64,000 nucleotides of DNA from JAICYJ01 sp038212095 (GTDB lineage Bacteria; Actinomycetota; Thermoleophilia; Gaiellales; JAICJC01): the NCBI GenBank assembly GCA_038212095.1, contig JBBQUW010000004.1:62001-126000 (forward strand), given 5' to 3'. The position numbers were made by a program, and so were the translations under genes. Shown one piece after another: positions 1 through 8,046 of the stretch; the first letter of the stretch is position 1, and every line of letters starts with the position of its first letter. The notes beneath the pieces were generated by a model. That model was not told the origin of the DNA, made no database searches, and saw only the letters and a list, made by a program, of their open reading frames with translations.

Positions 1-50
1 TGGTGTGTTGGACGAGGGTACAGGATACCGAGTGGTGCCGTCTAGCGGTT

Positions 51-284
51 CTAATCCACTTCGCCCAGCCATTCGCGCCTCTGGCGCTGTCTACGGGCAG
101 CTGTGCGCGGTTGACACATCTCACAGGAGCAGCGATGTCCTAGGCTATCTGTGGCGTGTTGGTTGAGGGATATGGACGCCACGTAGTCCTGAGAGTCTGG
201 CCAAATACGGTAATAGAGGGCGCGGCGTTTGAGGGCTATGCGCAGCCAGTGATGTCGTGTGTGAGCGCGGGTGTGTTTAGGCAT
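51..284 (-). CDS. small phage protein with CSCxMC motif
   Basis: A 77-residue basic protein begins at the ATG at 284, 6 bases after an AGAAGG ribosome site; upstream in-frame starts at 290 and 299 are too close to that site. The N-terminus is rich in His and Arg. Near residue 52 it carries CSCEMC followed by an Arg-rich tail. Small phage proteins with an Arg-rich CSCxMC segment are widespread in tailed phages and presumably bind zinc, but their role is unknown. It is the leftmost gene of the minus-strand prophage block, about 250 bases after the phosphoesterase stop. Phage membership is clear from context; the function is not. Confidence 0.6.
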   Translation of the reverse strand: MPKHTRAHTRHHWLRIALKRRALYYRIWPDSQDYVASISLNQHATDSLGHRCSCEMCQPRTAARRQRQRREWLGEVD

Positions 285-318
285 AGTCATCCTTCTCAAT
301 AAGGCTCTAGTTGGCGTT

Positions 319-378
319 CTAAGGGTAAGTCCAAAAAGGCAAGGGTAGGACCTGCCCCGGCCCTAGGATTCTCACAAC
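319..378 (-). repeat. left copy of inverted hairpin element
   Basis: Read on the minus strand this segment starts GTTGTGAGAATCCTA, forms a 7-bp hairpin, and ends CCCTTGCCTTTTTGG plus CTTACCC. A copy in the opposite orientation lies at 6885-6942. The outer blocks are almost identical, whereas the hairpin arms differ in sequence but keep pairing. The hairpin followed by a T-run could act as a terminator downstream of the phosphoesterase gene. Confidence 0.7.
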
Positions 379-421
379 TACCGTCCCTTGTGGGGAAAAC
401 GCGCTTAGAATGAAAGCTCGG

Positions 422-483
422 GGCCGTTGATTGATTCGGCTCAACGGCCAAAGCCTGCCCCCATTGAGGTCTACTTCAATGGG
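422..483. other. two adjacent perfect hairpins
   Basis: GGCCGTTGA (422-430) pairs with TCAACGGCC (441-449), and CCCATTGA (460-467) pairs with TCAATGGG (476-483). They lie just past the stop of the phosphoesterase gene on the minus strand, where transcript ends are expected, but neither is followed by a convincing T-run. They may protect or terminate the mRNA. The rest of the 285-533 gap holds only the element at 319-378. Confidence 0.5.
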
Positions 484-533
484 CACCAGAAGACGCTTGC
501 TTTTCTACAGGCGCAATCGCCAAAGCCTGGGCC

Positions 534-1319
534 TTAGTACGATTGAAGCCCGAGCCTCAGTTTTCCATCTTTGGCGGGGACTTCGTGGAGCATGAATGTG
601 GGCGACTTCGTGCTGAACTCTCCGACAACGATACCTTGGTGCCAGTTTGGGATGCCAACTACATAGTCCGGGTCAAGGCGCATCAGGCCGCCCTGTTCCG
701 CCCACTCACGCTGGACGTATCCGGCTTTTCGATAGACGCTTAATCTATGGGTGTGGCCTGAGATACCTGAGATACCAGCAGCCGTGAACTCGGCCTTAGC
801 CGATGCCCCAGCCTCAGAGCGAAGCAAGCCGCCGTGCTTGACCAGAAACTCAGGTCGCAGCAGGAATCCCGCCCCAGGATGCCAGTTGATGTCCAACTCC
901 CGGTACTTGAACAGGCTGGCAGGCTCCAAAGCCCGGAGGCTAGAGAGTGCCCTTGCGTTCTGCTTGACGAAGCTGACCATACGGGAATCGTGGTTGCCCT
1001 CGGTCTCGTCAATGATGGCATTGGGCGCAGCGAATCGGACGAGGGCGCGGAAGTTATTAGCTTCGTCAATCTCGTCCTGGAGGGAGTCCAGTCTCTCTAG
1101 TCCGGTGTTGAATCGTGAGATTTGGAACAGGTCGCAGATGTCACCATTGAGAACAACCCGGTGAGGCTGGAGAGCGGTGATGAGGTTGATAGCGCTGGCG
1201 ACTAGGCCAACGTCCTGGTATGGGAAGTGAACGTCAGACAGGAACACCACAAGTTCGGTGTCCTCTGTCGTCGATGGGATGACGAGGCGGGCTGCTCCGT
1301 GTCCCCAGGCTTCGGCCAC
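534..1319 (-). CDS. phage calcineurin-like metallophosphoesterase
   Basis: A 261-residue protein with the metal-binding motifs of the calcineurin-like phosphoesterase family in order: D-x-H at residues 29-31 (LSDVH), GD at 59-60 (NGDICD), GNHD near residue 109, a lone His in VKHGG near 160, and GHTHR near 190. Such enzymes bind two metals and cleave phosphomonoesters or phosphodiesters, often of nucleotides or nucleic acids; phage versions are common but poorly characterised. The GTG start at 1319 directly follows the TAA of the holin-like gene at 1320, so translation is probably coupled. The substrate cannot be told from sequence. Confidence 0.85.
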   Translation of the reverse strand: MAEAWGHGAARLVIPSTTEDTELVVFLSDVHFPYQDVGLVASAINLITALQPHRVVLNGDICDLFQISRFNTGLERLDSLQDEIDEANNFRALVRFAAPNAIIDETEGNHDSRMVSFVKQNARALSSLRALEPASLFKYRELDINWHPGAGFLLRPEFLVKHGGLLRSEAGASAKAEFTAAGISGISGHTHRLSVYRKAGYVQREWAEQGGLMRLDPDYVVGIPNWHQGIVVGEFSTKSPTFMLHEVPAKDGKLRLGLQSY

Positions 1320-1540
1320 TTACGCCTGTGCACCATTTGACGGGGACAGGACATGCTGAACGGCACGGAGACCGGCGGTGCCAGCGCCCAGGAGAGCGGA
1401 GAAGGCAACAGCACGGAACACACCGAAGTTCGGAGCAGCTATACGCCCGGGAGAGTAAGTACGAGACTAGCCAGGAATGCCCGACTGAATGATGCAGCCA
1501 GTTTCTTCGCCAGAGGCGAGTCGGTAATAAAGTTGAACAT
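1320..1540 (-). pseudogene. frameshifted small holin-like membrane protein
   Basis: An ATG at 1540 follows a perfect AGGAGG site. The first frame reads MFNFITDSPLAKKLAASFSR and on to a premature TAG after about 33 codons. The same strand continues in the -1 frame with IAAPNFGVFRAVAFSALLGA and further hydrophobic sequence to a TAA at 1320-1322, exactly abutting the next start. Adding one base in the C-run near 1441 restores a 73-residue protein with two hydrophobic segments, the size and style of small phage holins. Either the prophage copy is mutated or a C was missed in sequencing. The holin assignment is inference. Confidence 0.6.
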
Positions 1541-1551
1541 GGAACCTCCTA

Positions 1552-1980
1552 TTACAACCAGGTCGAGTTATCGTAAACCGAGAACTCAAGCTCAGCCCTT
1601 GTTTGTTGACCATTAGGGTCGCTCGGATAGTCGATGCGCACGGGACGCAAGAACCAGTAGTCCGAACCTGCACCGACAGCTATAGTCTTTACAGCCGTCA
1701 GAACACTGTCTACCAAGTTCTCAATGGTGTTAGGGTTGGCCAGCTTCGCCAGCGTCATGTTCTCCGGGTCAGCGATGACAGGCCCGTAGACTTGGACGAT
1801 GATGCTGTGGGTGATGTACTGGTCACTCGGAGCCTGAGCGGAGTGGGCCGTAGAGATGGCCCCGATTGTCCTTGTCTTATGGCCCATGTACGGGCCAAGC
1901 CGTCCCTCGTACCAGTAAACGGCGGGGAGGGCAGTCGCTAGGTTGGTCTTGATATCAAGTCGTGCGTTAGCAAGAGACAC
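1552..1980 (-). CDS. probable tail terminator / tail-completion protein
   Basis: A 142-residue protein in the place in the head-tail cassette (connector, gp10-like, then this) where siphophages keep the tail terminator, which caps the tail tube. It starts with a GTG whose G is shared with the TAG stop of the previous gene (TAGTG), implying coupled translation. The sequence is mixed alpha/beta without catalytic motifs, with PVYWYEGRLG near the N-terminus. The assignment rests on size and gene order rather than a decisive motif. Confidence 0.55.
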   Translation of the reverse strand: MSLANARLDIKTNLATALPAVYWYEGRLGPYMGHKTRTIGAISTAHSAQAPSDQYITHSIIVQVYGPVIADPENMTLAKLANPNTIENLVDSVLTAVKTIAVGAGSDYWFLRPVRIDYPSDPNGQQTRAELEFSVYDNSTWL

Positions 1981-2276
1981 TAGGCACCCCCTAGCTTGAG
2001 CAGGTTAGGAATATCCTTGACGACAGACTCAAGCGAGTCCGTAAGGAAGTGGTCGTGCTGTTCCCGATAGATGGCGTAGTTAGCGCCAGCGAATACGGAA
2101 CCACTAAGGCCTACAGCTTCGGAGCCAATCGAGTTACGAAGGAAGCCGGTCTTGAATCGTGCCCGACTGACTGCCTCGCGCTCAACCATGAGAGAGGCGC
2201 GAAACACTGTGTGTGCAGCGGCAGCCTGGAGCTTGGCTTCAAACTCGGGGATATGGTTGAACGACTTGACACTCAT
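1980..2276 (-). CDS. HK97 gp10-like head-tail joining protein
   Basis: A 98-residue protein with the features of the HK97 gp10 family: an N-terminal helix (FEAKLQAAAAHTVFRASLMV), the RFKTGFLRNSI segment that matches the family's 'TG.L..SI' signature, and a Gly-Tyr-rich middle ending in YAIYREQ. These proteins sit at the neck between connector and tail. The start overlaps the stop of the upstream connector gene by 4 bases, and the stop overlaps the next gene by one base. Confidence 0.75.
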   Translation of the reverse strand: MSVKSFNHIPEFEAKLQAAAAHTVFRASLMVEREAVSRARFKTGFLRNSIGSEAVGLSGSVFAGANYAIYREQHDHFLTDSLESVVKDIPNLLKLGGA

Positions 2277-2992
2277 GCCCGTCCCCAGCCGACAGCCCCA
2301 ACCCGGCTCATGTACGGGCGAAGGAAGGCCTCTGCGAGAGGGGCCAGGAGCGGATTACTGACGCGCTGCTTAGTCTTGCTTGCGCCAAGCGTGATGGACG
2401 TAAGCGAGTCGGCACCGCCCTGCTGGATAAAGAGGGAGCCCTCGGCCAGCGTATAGATAATCTGCTCACACACAGCGTCTTTGACGGGCTGGGGGATAGT
2501 AGCGACCTGAACCATCACACCGGCTGCGTGAATCTTGGCAAGGGTCTGGGCGTATCCCCGAGTGGTTACGGTGGCTGCCCCTGTGCCGGTGTTGAAGGCT
2601 GAGCAGAGCAGGAGTTCATCATCCAGCCGCAGCCAGAACACGGATGAGCCGTTGGCCGGGTAGACGCTGAATCCTTCGTTGGCGTCAGCGGTAAGGGTCA
2701 GGGTGAGTACGCTGGCGCTGATTCCAGTTGTGAGTGTGGCCTGTCCGGTGTAATCGCCTTCAGCTTCGAAGTACCGCTGGTAGTTACTGCGGACGGTGAA
2801 GTTAGCGCGGGAACCACCAAGCAGGCTGTTAGGCCTGACCTTTCGTCCTACGCGGGGGAACCTAAAGTTGTCCCCATTGACCGGGAACACAACGTGCATG
2901 TCGATGACCTTAGAAGCCGACTCGATATAGGAGGGCGCGGTAGCGTCGGTGATACCGTAGGCAGTAAGGTCGGACGTGGTGACATAACCCAT
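2273..2992 (-). CDS. head-tail connector (gp6-like) protein
   Basis: A 239-residue protein starting MGYVTTSDLTAYGITDATAP, typical of phage head-tail connector proteins, which open with a short helical segment and a 'tYxs..dl..yl' pattern. A beta-rich central stretch (residues 95-150) is followed by a helical end with IPQPVKDAVCEQIIYTLAEG. A gapped AGGAGG lies upstream (GGAGGATTTGGT before the ATG). It overlaps the gp10-like gene downstream. The role as adaptor joining portal to tail is inferred from family and order. Confidence 0.65.
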   Translation of the reverse strand: MGYVTTSDLTAYGITDATAPSYIESASKVIDMHVVFPVNGDNFRFPRVGRKVRPNSLLGGSRANFTVRSNYQRYFEAEGDYTGQATLTTGISASVLTLTLTADANEGFSVYPANGSSVFWLRLDDELLLCSAFNTGTGAATVTTRGYAQTLAKIHAAGVMVQVATIPQPVKDAVCEQIIYTLAEGSLFIQQGGADSLTSITLGASKTKQRVSNPLLAPLAEAFLRPYMSRVGAVGWGRA

Positions 2993-3029
2993 ACCAAATC
3001 CTCCTAGTGGTTAGAGATGGAGCCGCTTG

Positions 3030-3188
3030 TCAAGGTTTCAGCGGGTTAGCCTTATTGACGGCGTGATAGGTTTTCATGGCGTGACTGCGCCGAGTGTTAG
3101 CGGGCAGGTGTGACCCAGACTTTGGGTTCACGTTGACGTAGGCCTGCTCACTAATCGAGGACAGCGAGCCAGAGGTTGTCGCAGCCAT
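3030..3188 (-). CDS. 52-aa phage protein, translationally coupled
   Basis: A short gene whose ATG (3188) shares a base with the TAA of the upstream 97-aa gene (TAATG), the usual layout for coupled translation. The 52-residue product is polar and basic (MAATTSGSLSSISEQAYVNV at the start, NTRRSHAMKTYHAVNK near the end). No family is recognised. It lies inside the capsid-to-connector cassette, so a minor structural or assembly role is possible but unproven. Confidence 0.55.
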   Translation of the reverse strand: MAATTSGSLSSISEQAYVNVNPKSGSHLPANTRRSHAMKTYHAVNKANPLKP

Positions 3189-3481
3189 TACAGGTAAGCA
3201 GCTGTGAAGGCAGGTCGGGTCGCAGCGCCGCCAACCGTGATACCAAGTGTGGCGGGCATGTTGAACTCAAACACCTGACCAACAGCAGCGGTCGAAGGGA
3301 TGATGCCAATGTTCGTGCCGGACCCGGCAGCGGCGTTATCGAAGATGACGGCGTTGACCGCGCCTGTTACGGTAACCATGCAGCGAAGCAGGACGCCGGG
3401 GCCAGCCTTGAGTACCGAAACACCGGCACCAGCGGGTACTGCAACCGGAACGCCCATCGCGGGGAAGAAGTTTTCAGCCAT
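3188..3481 (-). CDS. small phage structural protein, beta-rich
   Basis: A 97-residue Ala/Gly/Val-rich protein with alternating hydrophobic residues predicting a beta-sandwich, and no charged catalytic motif. The ATG at 3481 follows an AGGAGACACC ribosome site. It lies between a larger virion protein and the connector. Size and position would fit a capsid decoration or head-fibre protein, but no signature supports a firm name. Confidence 0.5.
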   Translation of the reverse strand: MAENFFPAMGVPVAVPAGAGVSVLKAGPGVLLRCMVTVTGAVNAVIFDNAAAGSGTNIGIIPSTAAVGQVFEFNMPATLGITVGGAATRPAFTAAYL

Positions 3482-3496
3482 GGTGTCTCCTGTGAA

Positions 3497-3709
3497 TTAG
3501 GGCAGCCGGATGGTTGCCTGATGAAGGTTGTGTACAGCCCGCTCATACGCAGCGCGGACATGCTTTGCCTTACGCTTGCGGGAGCCGAAGCGGGCGAGTT
3601 CGTTGGACGAAGCCTCAAGAGCATCCGGGAGGTTCTGGGCAATCAGAATCTCCGCAGGCGCATCCGGGTCGGCGTCATTGGTACGGACGATGGCGAAGTG
3701 AAGGGCCAT
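3497..3709 (-). CDS. small phage protein of unknown function
   Basis: A 70-residue protein (starts MALHFAIVRTND) with an acidic first half and a basic helix (RKRKAKHVRAAYERAVHNL) near the C-terminus. AGGAGG lies just upstream of the ATG. It sits between two virion-like genes of the capsid cassette with short spacers, which supports co-transcription. No family recognised. Confidence 0.55.
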   Translation of the reverse strand: MALHFAIVRTNDADPDAPAEILIAQNLPDALEASSNELARFGSRKRKAKHVRAAYERAVHNLHQATIRLP

Positions 3710-3717
3710 GCGACCTC

Positions 3718-5010
3718 CTAGTATTCGTAGCCGAGTAGGGTGATGGTATGAACCGCTGTGACGGCTGAGGACAAGCTGGTGAAGCCATAAGTGGCAGAGG
3801 CGGGCATCTCGAAGCCCTCGGGTACTGCCATGTCGGACTCCATGTAGTTGCCTGCGACAGCGTTGTTAGAGCCGATGTCCAAGATAGCAACAATGGGAGA
3901 GGCGTTGGTTATAGTGCCACCTGCTGCGAGCATCCGAAGCGCTAGCTTGGCCGACGTAGCAACCGCACCCGTCTGCTTAGTCGTCACATGGATAGACTGG
4001 ATGCGGAACTTCTTACCAGCTGTGACGGTGAACTGAACACCCGTCGAGGGAGCAGCGCCGTTGTCCGACCGAGAGAAGGCAGCGGCTGCGAACAGAGCCT
4101 CTGTGGTGAGGATGCTTGCCGCCTGGTAGGACGTGATGGCTACCGATGTACGACCCGCGTCCCTCAAGTTCTGGACGGCGAGACCGAAGTCGCCCTGGGT
4201 GCCCTTCGCGTTCAGCCGGTGGATGATGCGGTTGGTCAGGTCTGTGCCTGCCGCCATCTGGGAGATGGACGTTGCCGTTGCCGCGTTGCCGCCCGTGCCT
4301 TGCGGCTGTACCAGAGAACGCAACCGGCCGTGTAGCGTGGCCACACCAGCTGCGTCCGCCGTCGTACCGAGGATGGCATTGACGGCCTTCAACAGTCCGG
4401 TCAGGGTCGAGGCAGACGAAGCATCAGCGAGAGCGCCGACGTTGGCCGAATGACCGTCCGCCTGCGTTGAAACTGCATGGCTGACGGGGAGGGCTGTACC
4501 TGAACCATCGACCTTGAGACCACCACCTGCTCCAAGGGCTGTCGGCAGCAGGGATATGAGTTTCTTGAGCAGACCAATGACGCTGTTGGTAGCAGATGTA
4601 TCTGCCGCTGCTCCCACGCCAACTCCCGCTGTTTCACCAGTAAGGTTGACGTTGAACGTGCCAGAGCCTGTAACAGCGTGGGTACCTACAGTTAGCGTAC
4701 CTGCGAGGGCAGCCTTGATGTTCTTGGTCAGGCCAACCATTGTATTGGCAGACCCTGCGTCAGTTGTAGTACCCTGGGCTACGTCACCGCCATCGACAAT
4801 CGTTACCGGGCCACCGCCGCCGCCACCCGCACCGGGCTGAGTCATTCTGTCCCAGGTAAGGGTTCCGCTATTGTAGACATATTGACGAGTGTGCTGGATT
4901 TCGGCAGTCGCGCTGCCTTCGTCAGTGACAGAGCGCGGAATATCGCCGGATGCGGACGCTGGTTCCATCCAGCTTAGTGCCCGGTCGTTCGGGGTGTTAT
5001 CGGCAGCCAT
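3718..5010 (-). CDS. large repetitive virion (fibre-like) protein
   Basis: A 430-residue protein of low complexity. A leader (1-50) is followed by a glycine linker near residue 60, then several degenerate repeats built on the pattern 'A..DTSATNSVIGLLKKL / ADASSASTLTGLLKAVN / GTTADAAG', and a C-terminal beta-rich part (about 290-430) without repeats. Repeats alternating with a globular end are typical of head fibres or trimeric decoration proteins. It lies directly downstream of the major capsid gene, after a 264-base gap. The fibre assignment is inference. Confidence 0.6.
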   Translation of the reverse strand: MAADNTPNDRALSWMEPASASGDIPRSVTDEGSATAEIQHTRQYVYNSGTLTWDRMTQPGAGGGGGGPVTIVDGGDVAQGTTTDAGSANTMVGLTKNIKAALAGTLTVGTHAVTGSGTFNVNLTGETAGVGVGAAADTSATNSVIGLLKKLISLLPTALGAGGGLKVDGSGTALPVSHAVSTQADGHSANVGALADASSASTLTGLLKAVNAILGTTADAAGVATLHGRLRSLVQPQGTGGNAATATSISQMAAGTDLTNRIIHRLNAKGTQGDFGLAVQNLRDAGRTSVAITSYQAASILTTEALFAAAAFSRSDNGAAPSTGVQFTVTAGKKFRIQSIHVTTKQTGAVATSAKLALRMLAAGGTITNASPIVAILDIGSNNAVAGNYMESDMAVPEGFEMPASATYGFTSLSSAVTAVHTITLLGYEY

Positions 5011-5072
5011 TCGGACTCCGTGTTAGATGAGGGAATCAGATAGTAGGGGCCGGGGCCAAACCAGGGTCGCGA

Positions 5073-5094
5073 AGACCGCATGGTTGAGCCAAAA
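5073..5094 (-). repeat. 22-bp repeat shared with the att region
   Basis: The minus strand here matches 11149-11170 perfectly over 22 bases (it contains GGCTCAACCATGCGG). The other copy runs up to the tRNA-Ala fragment at the attachment site. It may be an integrase arm-type site or a remnant of rearrangement. A shorter relative, GGTTGAGCC, occurs at 5175-5183. Confidence 0.6.
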
Positions 5095-5110
5095 AAGTGT
5101 GAGCTAAACA

Positions 5111-5129
5111 GGGTACCAAGGGGGTACCC
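5111..5129 (-). terminator. possible terminator/attenuator after the capsid gene
   Basis: GGGTACC and GGTACCC form a 7-bp stem with a 5-base loop. On the minus strand it is followed by TGTTTAGC, a weak T-tail. It lies in the 264-base gap between the capsid gene and the fibre-like gene and could reduce transcription downstream of the abundant capsid protein. The rest of the gap has no gene. Confidence 0.4.
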
Positions 5130-5274
5130 TTGCCATTTAGCAACGGCAGCCGTCATAATGGCGCTTATCCGCTTGGTTGAGCCGAAAGGCGCAGGGTGAA
5201 GCAGGGGTTGATGCACACCAGCACACCAACCCCCACAACAGTTGCAACTAAGTGACCGCTAATGCGGTGCTAAC

Positions 5275-6096
5275 CTAGCTGTGTAGAATAATGCAGCCCT
5301 TGTTCACCGAGCCGTTCGGGACGTACTTGACGGCAACGATGGCAGAGGCCACAATCTTGTCCGACCGCGTGTTGGCGTCGTACATAACCTCGATGGTCGG
5401 GGTGCGAAGGATGCCGAGATGGATAGTGTTCTTCGACACCATCGCGGACGTGTTCACCGGAGCGAACGGAGTCACGAACACCGGCCCACCATACAGGCTG
5501 GGGATGAGACCAGTCTGAACCGGGGCAGGGCCGTTAGCAGCACCGTACTGCATAGCCTGCTGGAGGCCAGCGTCACCCTGGAGAGCCTGCTCGCCAGTCG
5601 GGTTCAGAACCCAAGCAACGATGTTCTCCGGGTAGCCGCCCTGGACAGCACGGGCTGTGCGGATGACTGACAGCGACAGCGCGGTGACGTTCGATGACAC
5701 CGAATCCACCGGGCCAGACGTGGCCGCAGCCACAAGGTCGGTCTCAATCTGCTTAGCGAGACCGTCCATCAGGGTCTCCGACAGCATCTGAACGCTGCGG
5801 ATAGGGGAACCCACCTGAGCCGACTTCGTAAGCTCGACGGCGACCTGGATTTCGTAGGCCGTGGTCGAAGCGTTGACCGGCGACAGGGCCGTGAAGCTTG
5901 TTGCAACAGCCTCAGCGGTCTTGGTCGGGGCAACAGCCGACAGGATAGGGAAGTTGACAGTCAGCGACTGGCTGTCCGTCATATCGTGAACTGTGGCAAT
6001 GCCCGTCACGATAGGCTTATTGACCTTCTGGAAGAAAAGGTCAGACCAAACCGGAGGCGCAATGGCGCTCAGGGTTGCTACGAGGGTCTGTGCCAT
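5275..6096 (-). CDS. phage major capsid protein
   Basis: A 273-residue protein immediately after the scaffold and portal genes. It fits the HK97-fold capsid family: a short N-arm (IAPPVWSDLFFQKV), a long helix rich in MLSETLMDGLAKQIETDLVA (about 105-125) that matches the spine helix, a NPTGEQALQGDAGLQ segment in the A-domain, then GGPVFVTPFAP and a C-terminal beta strand. The length is close to the short members of the family. Expected to form the icosahedral shell. The call rests on gene order and fold-like pattern, with no exact motif. Confidence 0.75.
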   Translation of the reverse strand: MAQTLVATLSAIAPPVWSDLFFQKVNKPIVTGIATVHDMTDSQSLTVNFPILSAVAPTKTAEAVATSFTALSPVNASTTAYEIQVAVELTKSAQVGSPIRSVQMLSETLMDGLAKQIETDLVAAATSGPVDSVSSNVTALSLSVIRTARAVQGGYPENIVAWVLNPTGEQALQGDAGLQQAMQYGAANGPAPVQTGLIPSLYGGPVFVTPFAPVNTSAMVSKNTIHLGILRTPTIEVMYDANTRSDKIVASAIVAVKYVPNGSVNKGCIILHS

Positions 6097-6135
6097 GTTT
6101 TGGCAGTCTCCTGTACTAAGGGGTTGTTACTCGGA

Positions 6136-6737
6136 TTACGACCCGAAGATGTTGGTTCGGAGCCGCTTACTGAACTCGGCAGCCTGCTCAGGGTGTTTAT
6201 CGCGGAACTCAATCTTGTCCCCGACGTTGTACTTCTTGTACTCATCGAACGTAACGTCCGAACGAGTACCCTGGGCAGCGGGGCTAGTGCCTGTGCCGAC
6301 GTTGACATTTGCCGGGGCTACGGGAGCCACCAGCACGCCCTCGTTCCGAGCGAACCAGTCGAGCAGCTTAGCGCTGTCGTCATACTCGGGAACGAGTCCA
6401 ATCTTGTCCTCAGGAACCTGAGCCATCTTGCTATCCACCAACGCCTTGACGCTGGCCTCATAAGCAGACGCCCTGCCCGACAGTGTTTCCACCTGGGCAG
6501 ATAGTTCCGCAACCCGCTGCTCAGCCGTCTTGGTTGCTTCCTGATGCGAGCGGAAGCCAGCAAGTGCGGTCTTGAGTTCGTCAGCGGACGACACCCCCAG
6601 CGTGGTCAGCAGTCCGGCCTGGGCCTTCTCTGCCGCCGACTTCGCTTCGCGTGATGCGATAGCGTTGACCTCAGCCTGAGAGAACGCGCGCTCAGTGAAG
6701 CCTCGGAAACCGGGGTGGTGTCGATTGAATCGGACAT
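6136..6737 (-). pseudogene. frameshifted phage scaffold protein
   Basis: An ATG at 6737 sits 6 bases after AGGGAGG, and the frame reads MSDSIDTTP before running into noise and a stop at 6606. The rest of the gene continues in the -1 frame (GFRGFTERAFSQAEVNAIAS and on) to 6136. One missing C in the C-run near 6713 explains the break and would give 200 residues. The product has a coiled coil (AEQRVAELSAQVETLSGRAS) and an unstructured Ala/Pro hinge followed by a basic C-terminus, the layout of capsid scaffolds. Without repair, only a product from an internal GTG at 6594 could be made. Confidence 0.65.
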
Positions 6738-6837
6738 GTAGAACCTCCCTGTAGGGTTTGGGCGCAGGGTGCGCCTAATCCGTGAAAGCGGGCACGGTCC
6801 CGTTATCCGAGTTAGCCCCTCGGTAGGCATTCGATTA

Positions 6838-6852
6838 GGCCTCGTAGAGGCC
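6838..6852. other. GGCCTC-GTA-GAGGCC palindrome
   Basis: A 6-bp perfect stem with a GTA loop. Hairpins of the same design (C/G-rich arms, TAC or GTA loop) recur at 9197-9209, 9253-9265 and 9361-9375. It lies in the 228-base gap between scaffold and portal, beside a GGCGCA/TGCGCC hairpin at 6760-6775 and the right copy of the inverted element. Confidence 0.5.
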
Positions 6853-6884
6853 TTCTAAGCTCAGTTTCACAGACGCACACAGGC

Positions 6885-6942
6885 GTTGTGAGAATCCTAT
6901 GTCCCGGAGGACATAGACCCTTGCCTTTTTGGGCTTACCCCA
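6885..6942 (+). repeat. right copy of inverted hairpin element
   Basis: Plus-strand GTTGTGAGAATCCTA, then a perfect hairpin (CTATGTCC / GGACATAG, loop within CGGA), then CCCTTGCCTTTTTGGG and CTTACCC. It matches the element at 319-378 in inverse orientation. Here it opposes the direction of phage transcription, so it is not a simple terminator of a phage gene. Confidence 0.7.
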
Positions 6943-6965
6943 GAACGTGCTTCCTGAGGCTAGTT

Positions 6966-8010
6966 TCAGCCGTCAATAATGCCATCAAGAGACTCCTCAA
7001 CGGCAGGGTCAGGGTTCGAAACGTCGTACATGCTATGGGGTATGAAATAACTCCCGGCTTCCTCGCCAGCAGCCTCAGCCACCAACGCTTCGCCGTTCGC
7101 ATATCCCAGTTCCTCAAGGGCCTTAGCCTTAGGCAGGCCAAGTGCAACCTTCTTAGCAATCTCGTCAGCCTTCTCGCCATCTGACTCAGGAGCGAACGGA
7201 GGCCAGACAAACTCGATTGATTCGTATTCGGTAGGAAGGTCGATGTTCAGCCAGACGCGGGCATACTCCGCAGCGACATTGATAACGTCGTTGAGAAAGA
7301 GCGCGTACATAGCCTGATAACGCCTCACGGTGAACTCCATCAAGAGGTTCACGCGGGCAAGCCCCGGCTCTCCAACGTCGCGCATATTGCCGGTCTCACC
7401 AAAGATAGTCGAAGTCAGGCCGAAGGATTCCACAATGTCAGTCTTGAGTCGGGCCATGACGCTGAGGTTCGGTTCAATAAGGCTCATTCCGGGCGGCTCT
7501 AGCCAGCCGAACTTGTGCTTATCGAACGTCGCCATATCGCCATCTTCGACCATGTACGGAGCATCGGTGTCCCAGAGCAGGTTCCCCCGCTCATCGAAGG
7601 CGTTGTAAGGAAAGGATAGTGTCTCGGACGTTACCACTCAAGGCTTCGTCTACCCGCCCGTTCTCAAGAAGTTCAGACGCGAATAGCGCCATCTTCTCAT
7701 CGTCGGAGTGGGGAGATGGTGCCCCAACCCAGACCGCAGCCTGGAGAGCATCAACACTCCGTGAGGCTACGTTGGCCCGAGTTGCGAACTCCGATACGTT
7801 GGAGAACACCGGGTCGCCGGGGAAGGCATAGTTGAACCGACCGAAGTAGATGTTAGTATAGCGATTGTACCCCGACACCCGCTGCTGGTCGGAGACGACA
7901 GCACCAGGACCAACTACTGTGCTAGGCCAAACAGAGTAACCGCTAGAGGCAAGGCCCCCACCAAGACGAGTGAGGCCTACAGCCGTCTTGATGTCATCGA
8001 AGATGCCCAT
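6966..8010 (-). pseudogene. broken portal protein gene
   Basis: An ATG at 8010 (MGIFDDIKTAVGLTRLGGG) opens a 139-residue frame, and the remainder of a portal-like protein (LSFPYNAFDERG, a LEPPGMSLIEPNLSVMARLK segment, VRRYQAMYALFLNDVI) continues in another frame from about 7640 to 6966. The shift near 7635 amounts to one extra base or two lost ones. Joined, the halves give about 347 residues, shorter than most portals (400-500), so the central wing may also be missing. A portal is the dodecameric gate for DNA packaging; loss would block virion production. Confidence 0.65.
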
Positions 8011-8046
8011 ATATACTGGAGCCTCCCGCTGGGTTGTCAGAGTAGG

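Noticed and set aside
1..70. tRNA-like sequence (GGTTCTAATCC with CGCCCA) at the left edge
   Set aside because: The T arm has a C-A mismatch, the anticodon arm cannot be formed and the segment overlaps the end of the 77-aa gene, so I do not call a tRNA or attL here.
6606..6737. Programmed -1 frameshift in the scaffold gene
   Set aside because: No slippery heptamer (X XXY YYZ) in the right frame and no downstream pseudoknot at the correct distance; a missing C in a C-run explains it better.
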